Source of the DNA: Actinomycetota bacterium
Lineage (GTDB): Bacteria > Actinomycetota > Actinomycetes > Streptosporangiales > Streptosporangiaceae
DNA: 60,832 nt
Assembly (NCBI GenBank): GCA_003242605.1
Contig: QGUZ01000002.1
Location: forward strand, 1-60,832
Reading direction: 5' to 3'
The notes below the pieces were generated by a model that worked only from the letters and a program-made list of their open reading frames with translations, was not told the DNA's origin and searched no databases. The translations under genes and the position numbers were made by a program. Shown in pieces: positions 15,938 to 24,664 of the stretch (within the stretch, counting starts at the first letter, position 1; every line of letters starts with the position of its first letter).

Positions 15938-18786
15938 GGGTCCTCCTTGTAACCATCGACACCGGGCATGCCGCCCGGATGGGCCTGTTCCTGGTTGCGC
16001 AGCCCGCGGGCCGCAGCGCGACCCTGCCGGACCCCCTGCTGGAATCCGGCGAGCCGGTCGCGCACGCCCTCGGGTGACAGGGCCGGCGCCGGGTACCGCC
16101 GGGATGTGGCGTCCGTGCCCACCGATCCGGGGACGAGGTTCGCCCTCGGCACGCGCTTGGGCAGCCCGGCGTCGGTCACGCCGTCCGCCACCGGGTTGCC
16201 GATCGCCTGCGCCGCGCGCCAGCCGGCGTCGGCGGGTGACGACCACCCTCCGGCGCGGCGGGCGGCGCGTCCGCCCTCCTCCCCTTGAACCACGACGATC
16301 TCCTCCTCCGCTGATGCGCCGCCCGCCGGGGCGGGACGGCCGGCACGCCTGAACCACTCGGACTCGACCGAGGCGAAGATCGGGAGATACTCCGCACCGC
16401 CGGCCGGGGTGGCTCGCTCGGCCGCCGGCGGGACACCGGTCCCGGCGCCCGCGGGCGACCGCGGTTTCCACGGGTCCCAGGGCTCCTGCCGCCGCTGGGG
16501 GTCCCGGAGGTCTTCGTCCCTGGCGAGGGCCGCCGCCGGGAATGCGGCGCGCCCGGCGCCGCTCGCGGTGTCGCCGCCGGTGGCGCTCCCGGGCGGGGGC
16601 AGGCTGCCCGGCCAGGGGGTGTCGACGGGGGCCGCCGTATGGACGTCGGGCCCGGACGGCCGGCCTCCGTCGCCGTGGGCGTCCGCCCGCGGAACGGTCC
16701 CGCCGTGGGCGCCCGTTCCGTACGGTGCGCCGAAGAGGCCGGCGCCCGGCGGGTTTCCGGCGGGGAGCGCCACACCGGACGCGGGTCCGGCCGAGAGCCC
16801 CATGCCGGACGCAGGTCCGGCCGAGAGCCCCATGCCGGACGCAGGTCCGGCCGAGAGCAGGGCGTCGGGCAGCAGCACCATCGCGCCGACGCCGCCCTCC
16901 TCGCGCCGCCGGAGCCGCACCTGGATGCCGTGCCGCCGGGCCAGGCGGCCGGCGGCGGCGAGGCCGAGGTGCCGCGGCACGGCGCCGTCCGCCTCAGGGG
17001 CGGCGGCGAGCGCGGCGTTCGCCGCGGCGAGCTCCTCGTCGGTCATCCCGGGGCCGTGGTCGCTCACCGACAGCAGCACGCCGCCGCTCTCCCCCGCGCT
17101 GGAGGTCACGATGACCGGGGTCGCGCCCGCGGCGAGGGCGCTTTCGGCCAGCTCGGCGAGGAGGTGGGTCACGTCCCGGACGGCCTCGCCCGCCACGACG
17201 GGGTCGTGCCGCACGTGCACGATCACGCGCTCGCCGTCGGCCACCTGGGCGAGCGCGGCGCGCACCACCTGGGTCAGCGGGGCCGGGCGGCCGGTCGGGG
17301 CCGGCGGCTCCTGGCCGGTGGCGAGCAGCAGGTTCTCGCCGGTGCGCCGCATGCGGTCGGCGAGGCGGCCGAGCCGTACCAGGGCGCCGAGCCGCCGCTC
17401 GTCGTACTCGCCCCGCTCCAGCTCGGCGAGGAGCAGGCGCTGGTGCTCGGCCGTCTCCGCGGCGCGGCGGGACAGGTCGCCGAGCAGCGCGGCGACGTCG
17501 CCGCGGAGCCGCTCCTGCTCGGCGGCGAGCCGTGCCGTCTCCCGGTGCAGCTCGTCGAAGGCCCGCGCGAGCTCGCCGATCTCGCCGCCGTCCGCCGAGT
17601 CCGGGGACGCGGGCTCGGGCGCGGCGGTGCCCGGCCGGTCGCCGGTGGCCCCCACGGCCGCGGCGTGCAGCCGCCGCAGCGGGCGGGCGAGGGAGGCGGC
17701 GACGAGGCCGGTGATCAGCAGCGCCAGCGCGAGCAGCAGCGCGCAGCCGCCGCCGGCGACGAGGGCGCGGGTGCGCGCCCGGTCGCGCAGGTCGGCGGCC
17801 CGGCCGGCGAGGTCGCCGGCGAGGTCGCGTTCCACCGTGCGGAGCTGCTCGAGCACGGCGGTGGCGTTCTCGTACCAGTGGCGGGCGTCGTCGCCGCCGT
17901 CGGGGGCGATCTCGTCCAGGTCGCGGCCGTCCGCGCTGACCAGGCCGCGGATCCGGTCGGTCTCGGCCACCCGCTCGCCACCGACCGCCCGGTGGTACCG
18001 GGCCAGGGTGGCGGCGCTCGCCTCGCTCTGGAACAGGGCCGTCTCGGCCAGCTCCCGCTCCCGGGCGACGAGGAACGCCGACTTCGCCTCGGCGTCGAAC
18101 CGGTCCGCCGCCACGGCGACGAGGAGGCCGCCGATCTGCCGGGAGAGCTCCTCCTTGGCGCGGCTCAGCGCACCGAGCGCGACGGCGTCCCCGCCGAGGT
18201 CGGCGTCGCCGTACCGGCCGAGCTCGTCGGCGAGCGCGAGGAACGCGTCGACCACGGGGCGGTAGCCGTCGAGGGCGATGCGCGGCTCAGCGCCGTCGCG
18301 GAAGGCCTCGGCCCGCAGGGTCTCGATGCCCGCCAGGCGTTCCCGCACCGCCTTCGCCTTGCGGCCGAGCCGCGGGTCACCGCCGGCCTCGAGGGGCGCG
18401 AGCAGGGCCGTGACCCGCCGTGCCGCGGCGTCCACCCGGGCGCGCTGCTCCGCGACGCGCTCCCGCCGGGCGGAGGTGGGGTCGGCGAGGTACCAGGCGG
18501 TGAGGGTGCGCTCGGCACCGGTCTCGTGCGCGAGCGTGCCGAGCCGTTCGGTGAGAGCGGCGATCTCGGCGAGCCGCCGCTGGTCGGCCCACGCGGTGAC
18601 CGCGCCGACCGGCTGCACCACGGCGACGAGCACCGCCACCACCGTGGGCAGCAGGATCAGGGTGGCCAGCCGGGTACCGACCCGCCTGCCGCGCAGGCGA
18701 CGACGACCGCCGGTGCCCGCACCGCGCGGCACCCGCGAGGCATCGCTCGCGGAGCCGCGGCCACCCTGGGGGTCGGTCTTCCTCAC
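15934..18786 (-). CDS. cvnA: Conservon CvnA-type sensor, predicted pseudokinase (cluster 2)
   Basis: Same layout as CvnA1: TM1 (about 38-60), extracytoplasmic helical sensor, TM2 (344-366), HAMP-like region, dimerisation helix, HATPase fold and a long disordered tail ending in GLPKRVPRANLVPGS (950 residues from GTG at 18786). Two key residues differ. The phospho-acceptor His of KLDHLATR is Arg474 (RLGRLADRMRR), and the Mg-binding N-box Asn is Ser549 (ELAESALAAG). DHGPGM is kept. By family knowledge such a protein should not autophosphorylate. The tail carries a 30-bp tandem repeat. The start follows the same GAGAGG...GTGAGGA pattern as cvnA1. Confidence 0.87.
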   Translation of the reverse strand: MRKTDPQGGRGSASDASRVPRGAGTGGRRRLRGRRVGTRLATLILLPTVVAVLVAVVQPVGAVTAWADQRRLAEIAALTERLGTLAHETGAERTLTAWYLADPTSARRERVAEQRARVDAAARRVTALLAPLEAGGDPRLGRKAKAVRERLAGIETLRAEAFRDGAEPRIALDGYRPVVDAFLALADELGRYGDADLGGDAVALGALSRAKEELSRQIGGLLVAVAADRFDAEAKSAFLVARERELAETALFQSEASAATLARYHRAVGGERVAETDRIRGLVSADGRDLDEIAPDGGDDARHWYENATAVLEQLRTVERDLAGDLAGRAADLRDRARTRALVAGGGCALLLALALLITGLVAASLARPLRRLHAAAVGATGDRPGTAAPEPASPDSADGGEIGELARAFDELHRETARLAAEQERLRGDVAALLGDLSRRAAETAEHQRLLLAELERGEYDERRLGALVRLGRLADRMRRTGENLLLATGQEPPAPTGRPAPLTQVVRAALAQVADGERVIVHVRHDPVVAGEAVRDVTHLLAELAESALAAGATPVIVTSSAGESGGVLLSVSDHGPGMTDEELAAANAALAAAPEADGAVPRHLGLAAAGRLARRHGIQVRLRRREEGGVGAMVLLPDALLSAGPASGMGLSAGPASGMGLSAGPASGVALPAGNPPGAGLFGAPYGTGAHGGTVPRADAHGDGGRPSGPDVHTAAPVDTPWPGSLPPPGSATGGDTASGAGRAAFPAAALARDEDLRDPQRRQEPWDPWKPRSPAGAGTGVPPAAERATPAGGAEYLPIFASVESEWFRRAGRPAPAGGASAEEEIVVVQGEEGGRAARRAGGWSSPADAGWRAAQAIGNPVADGVTDAGLPKRVPRANLVPGSVGTDATSRRYPAPALSPEGVRDRLAGFQQGVRQGRAAARGLRNQEQAHPGGMPGVDGYKEDP
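16775..16860 (-). repeat. 30-bp tandem repeat inside cvnA2, 2.9 copies
   Basis: Unit starts CCGGACGC(A/G)GGTCCGGCCG on the plus strand, with period 30 bp. Copies 2 and 3 are identical over their shared length and copy 1 differs by one base. It encodes the 10-residue repeat SAGPASGMGL in the disordered tail just after the ATPase domain. Recent expansion by slippage is likely and copy number may vary between strains. Confidence 0.85.
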
Positions 18787-19080
18787 TGGCTGTCGCACCC
18801 TCTCGCCGGGCCCGACGCACGCCCGGCCGTGTCGCTTGCGCGGTCACTCGCGAGACGTACGGGACGTCCGTGACGTGATGCAGGCGAGGGTAATTGGAAC
18901 ACACCCCCGCCAGATCGGCCAACCGAGCTTGGCGCCGACAACGACACCAAAGCGGGCATACTGCCAAATTTCACATCGGCACCCTACATGTTGGGCCGAC
19001 CCAGCCGCCCCATGCATGACCTACTCGTAACCGGGCGCTTGCCGGACGGCGATCCTGCGGCGATCCGGCCGCTTGCCAGG

Positions 19081-20229
19081 TCAGCCCTCGGCCACCCGTA
19101 CGGCGAGCCGGGCGTACTTGGCCGCGTCCTCGCCCAGGTCCACCAGCGGCTCGTGGCGCAGCAGGTCGGCCGGGCTCATGCGGAGCTGCGGCCGGTCGGC
19201 GCCCCGCGCCAGGGCCCGCTCCATCGCGGGCCGGTTCGGCACCTTGTAGCCGGTGTGCAGCGGCACCCGGGCGTGCACCTCCGGGGTGAGCACGTGGTCG
19301 ATGAACGCGTGCGCGGCCTCCGGGTCGCGGGACCCGCGCGGGATCACCATCGTCTCGGTCCACAGGTCGCCGCCCTCCCGCGGCACCGCGAACCGGATGC
19401 GCGGCTCGCCGGTCGGGCACGCCCCGTCCCGGGTCTGGGCGAGCACCGCCTCGCCGCGCAGCAGGCGCTCGCCCGCGGTGAGGTCGTCGTAGGCGAGCAG
19501 GGTGCGCTTCGCCGCGAGCAGCCTGCGGGCGGCCGCGGCGAGCCCCGCCTCGTCGGCCGTGTTGATCGAGTAGCCGAGCGCCTTGAGCGCCGGGAGGGCG
19601 AGCGCGCGGTCGCCGGTCATCATCGTCACCCGGCCGCGCGCCCACCGCGGCGGGTCGAGCAGGTCGGTCCAGCTCGTGGGCGGGCGCCGCACCAGATCCG
19701 CGCGGTAGCAGATGCCGGTCGTCCCCCAGGCGTACGGGACCGAGAAGCGGTTGCCCCGGTCGTGGGGCAGCCGGGCGGCCTCGGGGTGCAGGTTGGCGAG
19801 GTTCGGGATCAGCTCGGGGCGCAGCGGCTCCAGCAGCCCGGCCCGGCCGAGCGCCTGGGCGTGGTGGCCGGGGACGACGGCCACGTCGACGCCGTCCGCG
19901 CCCGCGTCGCCGGCGGTGGCCGTCGCGGCGGCGGCGCGGGCGATCCGGGCGGCCACGTCCGCGCCGCGGTCGTGGCCGCGCAGCCGTAGCTCGACGCCGA
20001 GCGCGGCGGAGGCGGTGCGCGCCAGGTCCGGCGGCGTGAGGCCGTGCCGGATGGCCACCGACAGCCGCCGGGCGCGCTCCGGCTCACCGGCGCCTGGGCG
20101 GTCCACCCCCGGTACGGCGCCGCCGCGGCCCGGGACGCACGCGGTGAGGACGAGGGCGAGACCGGCCGCGGCGCAGGCCGCGGCCCGGGCGCGGTCGTGC
20201 CGCGCGCTCGGCGGGGCGGGAGGACGCAC
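19081..20229 (-). CDS. PotD-like substrate-binding lipoprotein of an ABC transporter
   Basis: Extracytoplasmic solute-binding protein of the spermidine/putrescine (PotD) type. A signal peptide ends in lipobox LTAC (ALVLTAC). Later segments fit the family: PYAWGTTGICYRADLV, SWTDLLDP, LLAYDDL, and DPEAAHAFIDHVL. The GTG at 20229 gives a normal-length signal peptide (Cys at residue 31); a GTG at 20283 would give an unusually long n-region. The C-terminal part is shortened compared with E. coli PotD. No permease or ATPase gene lies nearby, so the substrate is uncertain. It follows cvnD3 by 75 nt and may be in the same transcript. Confidence 0.75.
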   Translation of the reverse strand: MRPPAPPSARHDRARAAACAAAGLALVLTACVPGRGGAVPGVDRPGAGEPERARRLSVAIRHGLTPPDLARTASAALGVELRLRGHDRGADVAARIARAAAATATAGDAGADGVDVAVVPGHHAQALGRAGLLEPLRPELIPNLANLHPEAARLPHDRGNRFSVPYAWGTTGICYRADLVRRPPTSWTDLLDPPRWARGRVTMMTGDRALALPALKALGYSINTADEAGLAAAARRLLAAKRTLLAYDDLTAGERLLRGEAVLAQTRDGACPTGEPRIRFAVPREGGDLWTETMVIPRGSRDPEAAHAFIDHVLTPEVHARVPLHTGYKVPNRPAMERALARGADRPQLRMSPADLLRHEPLVDLGEDAAKYARLAVRVAEG

Positions 20230-20304
20230 GTATATATGGCGTACCCGATCTCGCCGGGGCGCGCGCCCGGTTTCCGGCGCCACCCCGCCGGGCGGGGCGG
20301 ACGG

Positions 20305-20901
20305 TCAGTACCGGGTGCGCACCGCGAGCGCGTGCTCCACCAGCGCGATCAGGGTCGCCTTCACGGCCTCGCGGTTGCGGGCGTCGGTGCGCACGATGGG
20401 CACGTACGGGGCGAGGGTGAGCGCCTCGCGCACCTCCTCCTCGCCGTGCGGGAACTGGCCGTCCCAGCCGTTGATCGCGACGATGAACGGGAGCCGCGCC
20501 TCCTCGAAGTAGTCGATCGCCGGGAAGCAGTCGGCGAGGCGGCGGGTGTCGACCAGCACCACGGCCCCGATGGCGCCGCGCACCAGGTCGTCCCACATGA
20601 ACCAGAACCGGTGCTGACCGGGCGTGCCGAACAGGTAGAGGATCAGGTCCCGGTCGAGCGACACCCGCCCGAAGTCCATCGCGACCGTGGTGGTCGTCTT
20701 GTTCGGCGTCAGCGCCAGGTCGTCGATCCCGACGCTGGCGTCGGTCATCACCGCCTCGGTCGTCAGCGGGAGGATTTCCGACACCGCGCCGACGAACGTC
20801 GTCTTGCCCACGCCGAAGCCCCCGGCCACGACGATCTTCGTCGAGGTGAGGGCGGGTGCTGCGCCCTGCCGGCCGTAAGGGCCGGAGCCTCCGAAGTCCA
20901 C
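20305..20901 (-). CDS. cvnD: Conservon GTPase CvnD (cluster 3)
   Basis: Intact CvnD of 198 residues: P-loop GGFGVGKTT, LFGTPGQHRFWFMWDD, NGWD, and a normal C-terminus. GTG at 20901 (AAAGGG, 6-nt spacer) corresponds exactly to the cvnD starts in clusters 1 and 2; the longer open frame upstream is the remnant of cvnC. The 177 bp at 20530-20706 differ from cvnD1 by a single base, pointing to recent gene conversion or duplication. Its own cluster lacks a kinase gene, so if functional it must work with another CvnA. Confidence 0.88.
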   Translation of the reverse strand: MDFGGSGPYGRQGAAPALTSTKIVVAGGFGVGKTTFVGAVSEILPLTTEAVMTDASVGIDDLALTPNKTTTTVAMDFGRVSLDRDLILYLFGTPGQHRFWFMWDDLVRGAIGAVVLVDTRRLADCFPAIDYFEEARLPFIVAINGWDGQFPHGEEEVREALTLAPYVPIVRTDARNREAVKATLIALVEHALAVRTRY

Positions 20902-21263
20902 TGCATACCCTTTCGAGCAGAACGAGCGACGGCCGCCCGCCGACCGGACGGAACCCGGGGCGGCGCGGAGTTCCATGACGGGATCCGGCGCTGCGGTCGG
21001 CGCGGGATCCGCGACGGAGATCTCAGCCACAGAGCGCACCGGACGACACCGCCCGCCGGCCCGCCCCGGCGGCCCGGCATGGGCCCGCGCGGGTCCGTGG
21101 TCGGCGCGGACGGATCATCGGTGACGACGGCCGCGGACGAGACGAGCGTCTCCACCGCATGATCGTATCGCGGGCCGGATCGGCGGCCGGTAACGACGAG
21201 GCAACCGATCGGCGACGCCCCGGCGCCGCCGGGCCCGCCCACCGGGTGGCGGCGGACCGTCAT
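20902..21263 (-). pseudogene. cvnC: Decayed cvnC (DUF742) of cluster 3
   Basis: From an ATG at 21263 one frame encodes VVTGRRSGPRYDHAVETLVS, matching VTGGRTSPRMNLALEALVS of CvnC2. The next conserved block, CRPVRSVAEIS (compare CRQVRSVAEIS), is present only in a different frame near 21015-21045. The LRIPLGV...MAAEGLVHV part is missing. Just before cvnD3 the DNA still resembles the SGLRRL end of cvnC but lacks the TAG stop. So the gene sits in the right place between cvnB and cvnD but has at least one frameshift and a lost core. Boundaries are approximate. Confidence 0.7.
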
Positions 21264-21273
21264 CCGGTCCGGC

Positions 21274-21696
21274 TCACCGGGTCCGCGCCGCGCGCAGCTC
21301 CGCGCGCAGGGCGGGGGTGAGCGCCTTGCCCGCCCGGTCGCTCAGCAGCGTCATGTTGTAGGCGACCAGCCCCAGATCGCAGCTGCGGGACGCGAGCACG
21401 GCGAGGCAGGACCCGTCGGCGATCGCGGTGAGCAGCAGCAGGCCGGCCTCCATCTCCACGACGGTCTGCCGGACCGGCCCGCCGTCGAACACCTGGGCCG
21501 CGCCGCCGGTGAGGGCCTGCAGGCCGGCGGCGACCGCGGCGAGCTGGTCGGCCCGGTCGGCGGGGAACCCGTCCGAGCCCGCGAGCGGCAGCCCGTCCGA
21601 GGAGACCACGATCGCGTGGGCGACCCCGGGCGTCTCCCGGACGAACTCGGTGACGAGCCAGTCGAACCGGCGGGCCGCCGTGCTCAGTCCGGTCAT
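21274..21696 (-). CDS. cvnB: Conservon roadblock/LC7 protein CvnB (cluster 3)
   Basis: Roadblock/LC7 protein of 140 residues, the same length as its paralogues but more diverged: RRFDWLVTEFVRETPGVAHA, SSDGLPLAGSDGFPADRADQ, LLLLTAIADGSCLAVLASRS. ATG at 21696 follows GGGAGGGG with a 4-nt spacer; the open frame continues upstream into the glnD intergenic region without family match. No cvnA precedes it; the 297 bases up to glnD show no CvnA remnant. Confidence 0.88.
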   Translation of the reverse strand: MTGLSTAARRFDWLVTEFVRETPGVAHAIVVSSDGLPLAGSDGFPADRADQLAAVAAGLQALTGGAAQVFDGGPVRQTVVEMEAGLLLLTAIADGSCLAVLASRSCDLGLVAYNMTLLSDRAGKALTPALRAELRAARTR

Positions 21697-21993
21697 CGAT
21701 CCCCTCCCGCGGATGCCGGCCGCCGGGCATCGGGGGGATGCGCCGGTACGGCGAGCCACCGCCGCCCGGCCGGTACGGCCGGCGCCGGGTGCGAAGGCCT
21801 GGCGGTCATCTGTCTCACCTCGGATCTTGAGGACGCGTGGTCCGGGCCGGCGCGCGGGCGGCGCGGCGGGCACGCCGAAACCCCGGCGGGCCGGCGCACG
21901 GGCCACCGATGCTAGGCGGGAAACCCGCTCCCGGACCGGCCTATTACCAACGGGCATGAAACGGGCGGATCCGCCGGGGCCGGGCGCGCCGCG

Positions 21994-24321
21994 TCAGCGC
22001 AGCGCGGCGAGCACCCGCTCCCGCACCAGCGCCCGCTGGGCCTCGTCGGTGATCGGCCGCCCCGCCCGGTCCACCACATAGAAGACGTCGACCGCCTCGG
22101 CGCCGAGGGTCTCCACCCGGGCCGCCCGCACGTCGAGGGCGCACTCGCCGAACGCCCGGCCGATCCGCCACAGCAGCCCCGGCCGGTCGTGCGCGCGCAC
22201 CTCGATCACGGTGGCGGTGCTGGACGCGTCGTCGACGATGGTCACCCGCGGCGGCGCCACCGGCACCCGGGGCGGGCGCAGCGACCGGGTCCGGCGGGCG
22301 AGCCGCTGCTCGATGTCGAGCCGCCCGGCGAGCACGAGCCGCAGGTCGGCCTCGAGCGTCGCCGGGTCCGGCGGCGAGCCGTACTCGGGCACCACGGAGA
22401 ACTCGATCACCGCGGTGGATCCGGCCGAGGCGGCCGACGCGGAGCGCACCACGAGCCGGTGCGCGGCGAGCACCCCGGCCGCGCGCCACAGCAGCCCGGG
22501 CCGGTCCGGCGCGACCACGGTGACCGACCCGCCGACCACGCGCACCGCGCCGCCGCCGTGCCGGGCGAGCGCCGCCTGCTCCGGGGAGAGCGTGGGCGCG
22601 GGCGGCGGCGGGGTGCCGGAGAGCACCGAGCGGACCCGGCGCACCAGGTCGGCGACGAGCCCGGCCTTCCACGAGTTCCACGCGGCCGGCCCGGTGGCGT
22701 GTCCGTCGGCGACGGCGAGCGCGGCGAGCAGCTCGAGCACCTCGCGGGAGCCGACCGCCTCGGCGACCCGCTGGATCGTCACCGGGTCGTCGAGGTCGCG
22801 GCGGGTCGCGGTCTCCGGCAGCAGCAGGTGGTGGCGGACCACGGTGGCGAGCACGTCGACGTCGGCGGGCGGCAGCCCCATGCGGGCGCCGATGTCCCGG
22901 GCGACGATCTCGCCGGTGACCGAGTGGTCGCCCGGCCAGCCCTTGCCGATGTCGTGCAGCAGCGCCGCGATGAGCAGCAGGTCGGGCCGGGAGACCTCGC
23001 GGGTGAACGACGCCGCGCCCGCCGCGGTCTCGATCAGGTGCCGGTCCACGGTGTAGCGGTGCACCGGATTGCGCTGCGGGCGGTGCCGTACCCGCTCCCA
23101 GTCGGGGATGAGCCGGACGATGATGCCGGCCTGGTCGAGCTCCTCCCACACCGGCACCGCGGCGCGCCCGGCGCCGAGCAGCGCGACGAGCGCGTCCCGG
23201 GCCTCGGTGGGCCACGGCACCGGCATCGGCGGCGACTGCGCGGCGAGCGTGGCGACCGCGGCAGGGCTGAGCGGCAGCCCGGCCTCGGCGGCCGCGGCGG
23301 CGGCCCGCAGCACGAGCACCGGGTCGTGGCGCGGGTTGACCCCGCGGGCGAGCACGACCTCGCCGCCGTGCTCCACCACGCCGTCGGCGAGCGGGCGGCG
23401 CCCGCGCGGGGCGGGACCGTTGAGCAGCCGGTCCACGGTGCGCCAGGTGCCGTCGAGGGCGTGCGCGATGGTACGGCCGGCCTCGGCGACCCGGCGCATC
23501 AGCGCCTCGGCGTCGAGCAGGCCGAGCGCGGCGGCGACCGCGTCCTGCTCCTGGAGCACCAGCCGGTCGCTGCCGCGCGCGGTGACCAGGTGAAGCGCGT
23601 GCCGGATGTCGAGGAGCAGCTCGTAGGCCTCGCGCACCCGCGGCCCGGGCGCGGAGGCGACCCACGCGGCGGCGACCGCCTGCATCGCCTGCACGTCGCG
23701 CAGCCCGCCGCGGGAGTCCATCAGGTCGGGTTCGAGGAGGAACGCCAGCTCGCCGCCGGCCTCGGCGCGCTTGTCCGCGGCCTCGCGCAGCTCGGCGAGC
23801 CGGTTGCGGGCGTCGGCCCGCCACTCGGCGAGCACCACCTCGCGCACCGCGCGGGTGAGCTCGGGGTCCCCGGCGATGTGCCGGGCCTGGATGAGGCCGA
23901 GCACCGCCTTGAGGTCCTCGCGGGCCACCTTGGCGGCCTCGTCCGGGGTGCGCACCGAGTGGTCGAGGCCCACCCCCGAGTCCCAGATCGGATACCAGAT
24001 GCGATCGGCGATGCGGCCGATGTCGTCCCGCCCGTCGTGGAGCAGGACGAGGTCGAGGTCGCTGCCCGGGGCGAGCTCGCCCCGCCCCAGGCTGCCGACG
24101 GCGACGAGCGCGACGCCGCCGCCCGCGTGGGCGGCCGCGCCGCGCTCGTCGAAGCGGTCCGGCGCGCCCCTGCCGGGCGCCACGCCCCGGCCCTCCCGAC
24201 CGTACGGCCGCGCGGTCGCGGCGCGGAACAGGTCGGTGAGCCAGCGGTCGATGTCCGCGGTCCGTTCCTTGCGGGCCGCGGCGTACGAGCGTGCGCGCGA
24301 CAAGGGCTCGCCTCTCCTCAT
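21994..24321 (-). CDS. glnD: [Protein-PII] uridylyltransferase-type regulator GlnD
   Basis: Modifies PII proteins in response to glutamine; in actinomycetes the homologue is usually an adenylyltransferase acting on GlnK Tyr51. The 775-residue product has the nucleotidyltransferase motif VGSLGRGELAPGSDLDLVL (about 75-93), a GlnD-type linker, an HD domain (LIAALLHDIGKGWPGD), and two ACT domains in the last 200 residues (APDRPGLLWR and AHDRPGLLWRIG). It is the last gene of the amtB-glnK-glnD operon, 4 nt after the glnK stop. ATG at 24321 is the first start; a TTG six codons in is the alternative. Confidence 0.94.
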   Translation of the reverse strand: MRRGEPLSRARSYAAARKERTADIDRWLTDLFRAATARPYGREGRGVAPGRGAPDRFDERGAAAHAGGGVALVAVGSLGRGELAPGSDLDLVLLHDGRDDIGRIADRIWYPIWDSGVGLDHSVRTPDEAAKVAREDLKAVLGLIQARHIAGDPELTRAVREVVLAEWRADARNRLAELREAADKRAEAGGELAFLLEPDLMDSRGGLRDVQAMQAVAAAWVASAPGPRVREAYELLLDIRHALHLVTARGSDRLVLQEQDAVAAALGLLDAEALMRRVAEAGRTIAHALDGTWRTVDRLLNGPAPRGRRPLADGVVEHGGEVVLARGVNPRHDPVLVLRAAAAAAEAGLPLSPAAVATLAAQSPPMPVPWPTEARDALVALLGAGRAAVPVWEELDQAGIIVRLIPDWERVRHRPQRNPVHRYTVDRHLIETAAGAASFTREVSRPDLLLIAALLHDIGKGWPGDHSVTGEIVARDIGARMGLPPADVDVLATVVRHHLLLPETATRRDLDDPVTIQRVAEAVGSREVLELLAALAVADGHATGPAAWNSWKAGLVADLVRRVRSVLSGTPPPPAPTLSPEQAALARHGGGAVRVVGGSVTVVAPDRPGLLWRAAGVLAAHRLVVRSASAASAGSTAVIEFSVVPEYGSPPDPATLEADLRLVLAGRLDIEQRLARRTRSLRPPRVPVAPPRVTIVDDASSTATVIEVRAHDRPGLLWRIGRAFGECALDVRAARVETLGAEAVDVFYVVDRAGRPITDEAQRALVRERVLAALR

Positions 24322-24325
24322 CCGG

Positions 24326-24664
24326 CTACAGGGCCTCCGGTCCGCGTTCGCCGGTCCGCACGCGGACCACCGTGTCGACCGGCACCGACCAGACCTTGCC
24401 GTCGCCGATCTTGCCGGTGTGGGCGGCCTTGACGATGGCGTCGAGGACCTCCTCGTGGTCGTCCTCCTCGACGAGGACCTCGACCCGGACCTTGGGCACC
24501 AGGTCCACCTGGTACTCGGCGCCGCGGTAGACCTCGGTGTGGCCGCGCTGCCGGCCGTACCCGCTCGCCTCGCTCACCGTCATGCCCTTGACGCCGGCCT
24601 GCTCCAGCGCCGCCTTGACGTCGTCGAGCTTGAACGGCTTGATGATCGCGGTGATGAGCCTCAT
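24326..24664 (-). CDS. glnK: PII nitrogen-regulatory protein GlnK
   Basis: Trimeric signal protein of 112 residues. It shows the PII pattern: MRLITAIIKPFKLDDVKAAL, the T-loop GHTEVYRGAEYQVDLVPK with modification target Tyr51, and TGKIGDGKVWSVPV. It overlaps amtB by four bases (ATGA), the arrangement that couples GlnK to the ammonium channel it blocks. Modified by the neighbouring GlnD. Could equally be named glnB; glnK is chosen because of the amtB linkage. Confidence 0.95.
   Translation of the reverse strand: MRLITAIIKPFKLDDVKAALEQAGVKGMTVSEASGYGRQRGHTEVYRGAEYQVDLVPKVRVEVLVEEDDHEEVLDAIVKAAHTGKIGDGKVWSVPVDTVVRVRTGERGPEAL

Noticed and set aside
16775..16860. CRISPR-like array
   Set aside because: The 30-bp units are directly adjacent with no spacers and lie in frame inside cvnA2; this is a coding tandem repeat.
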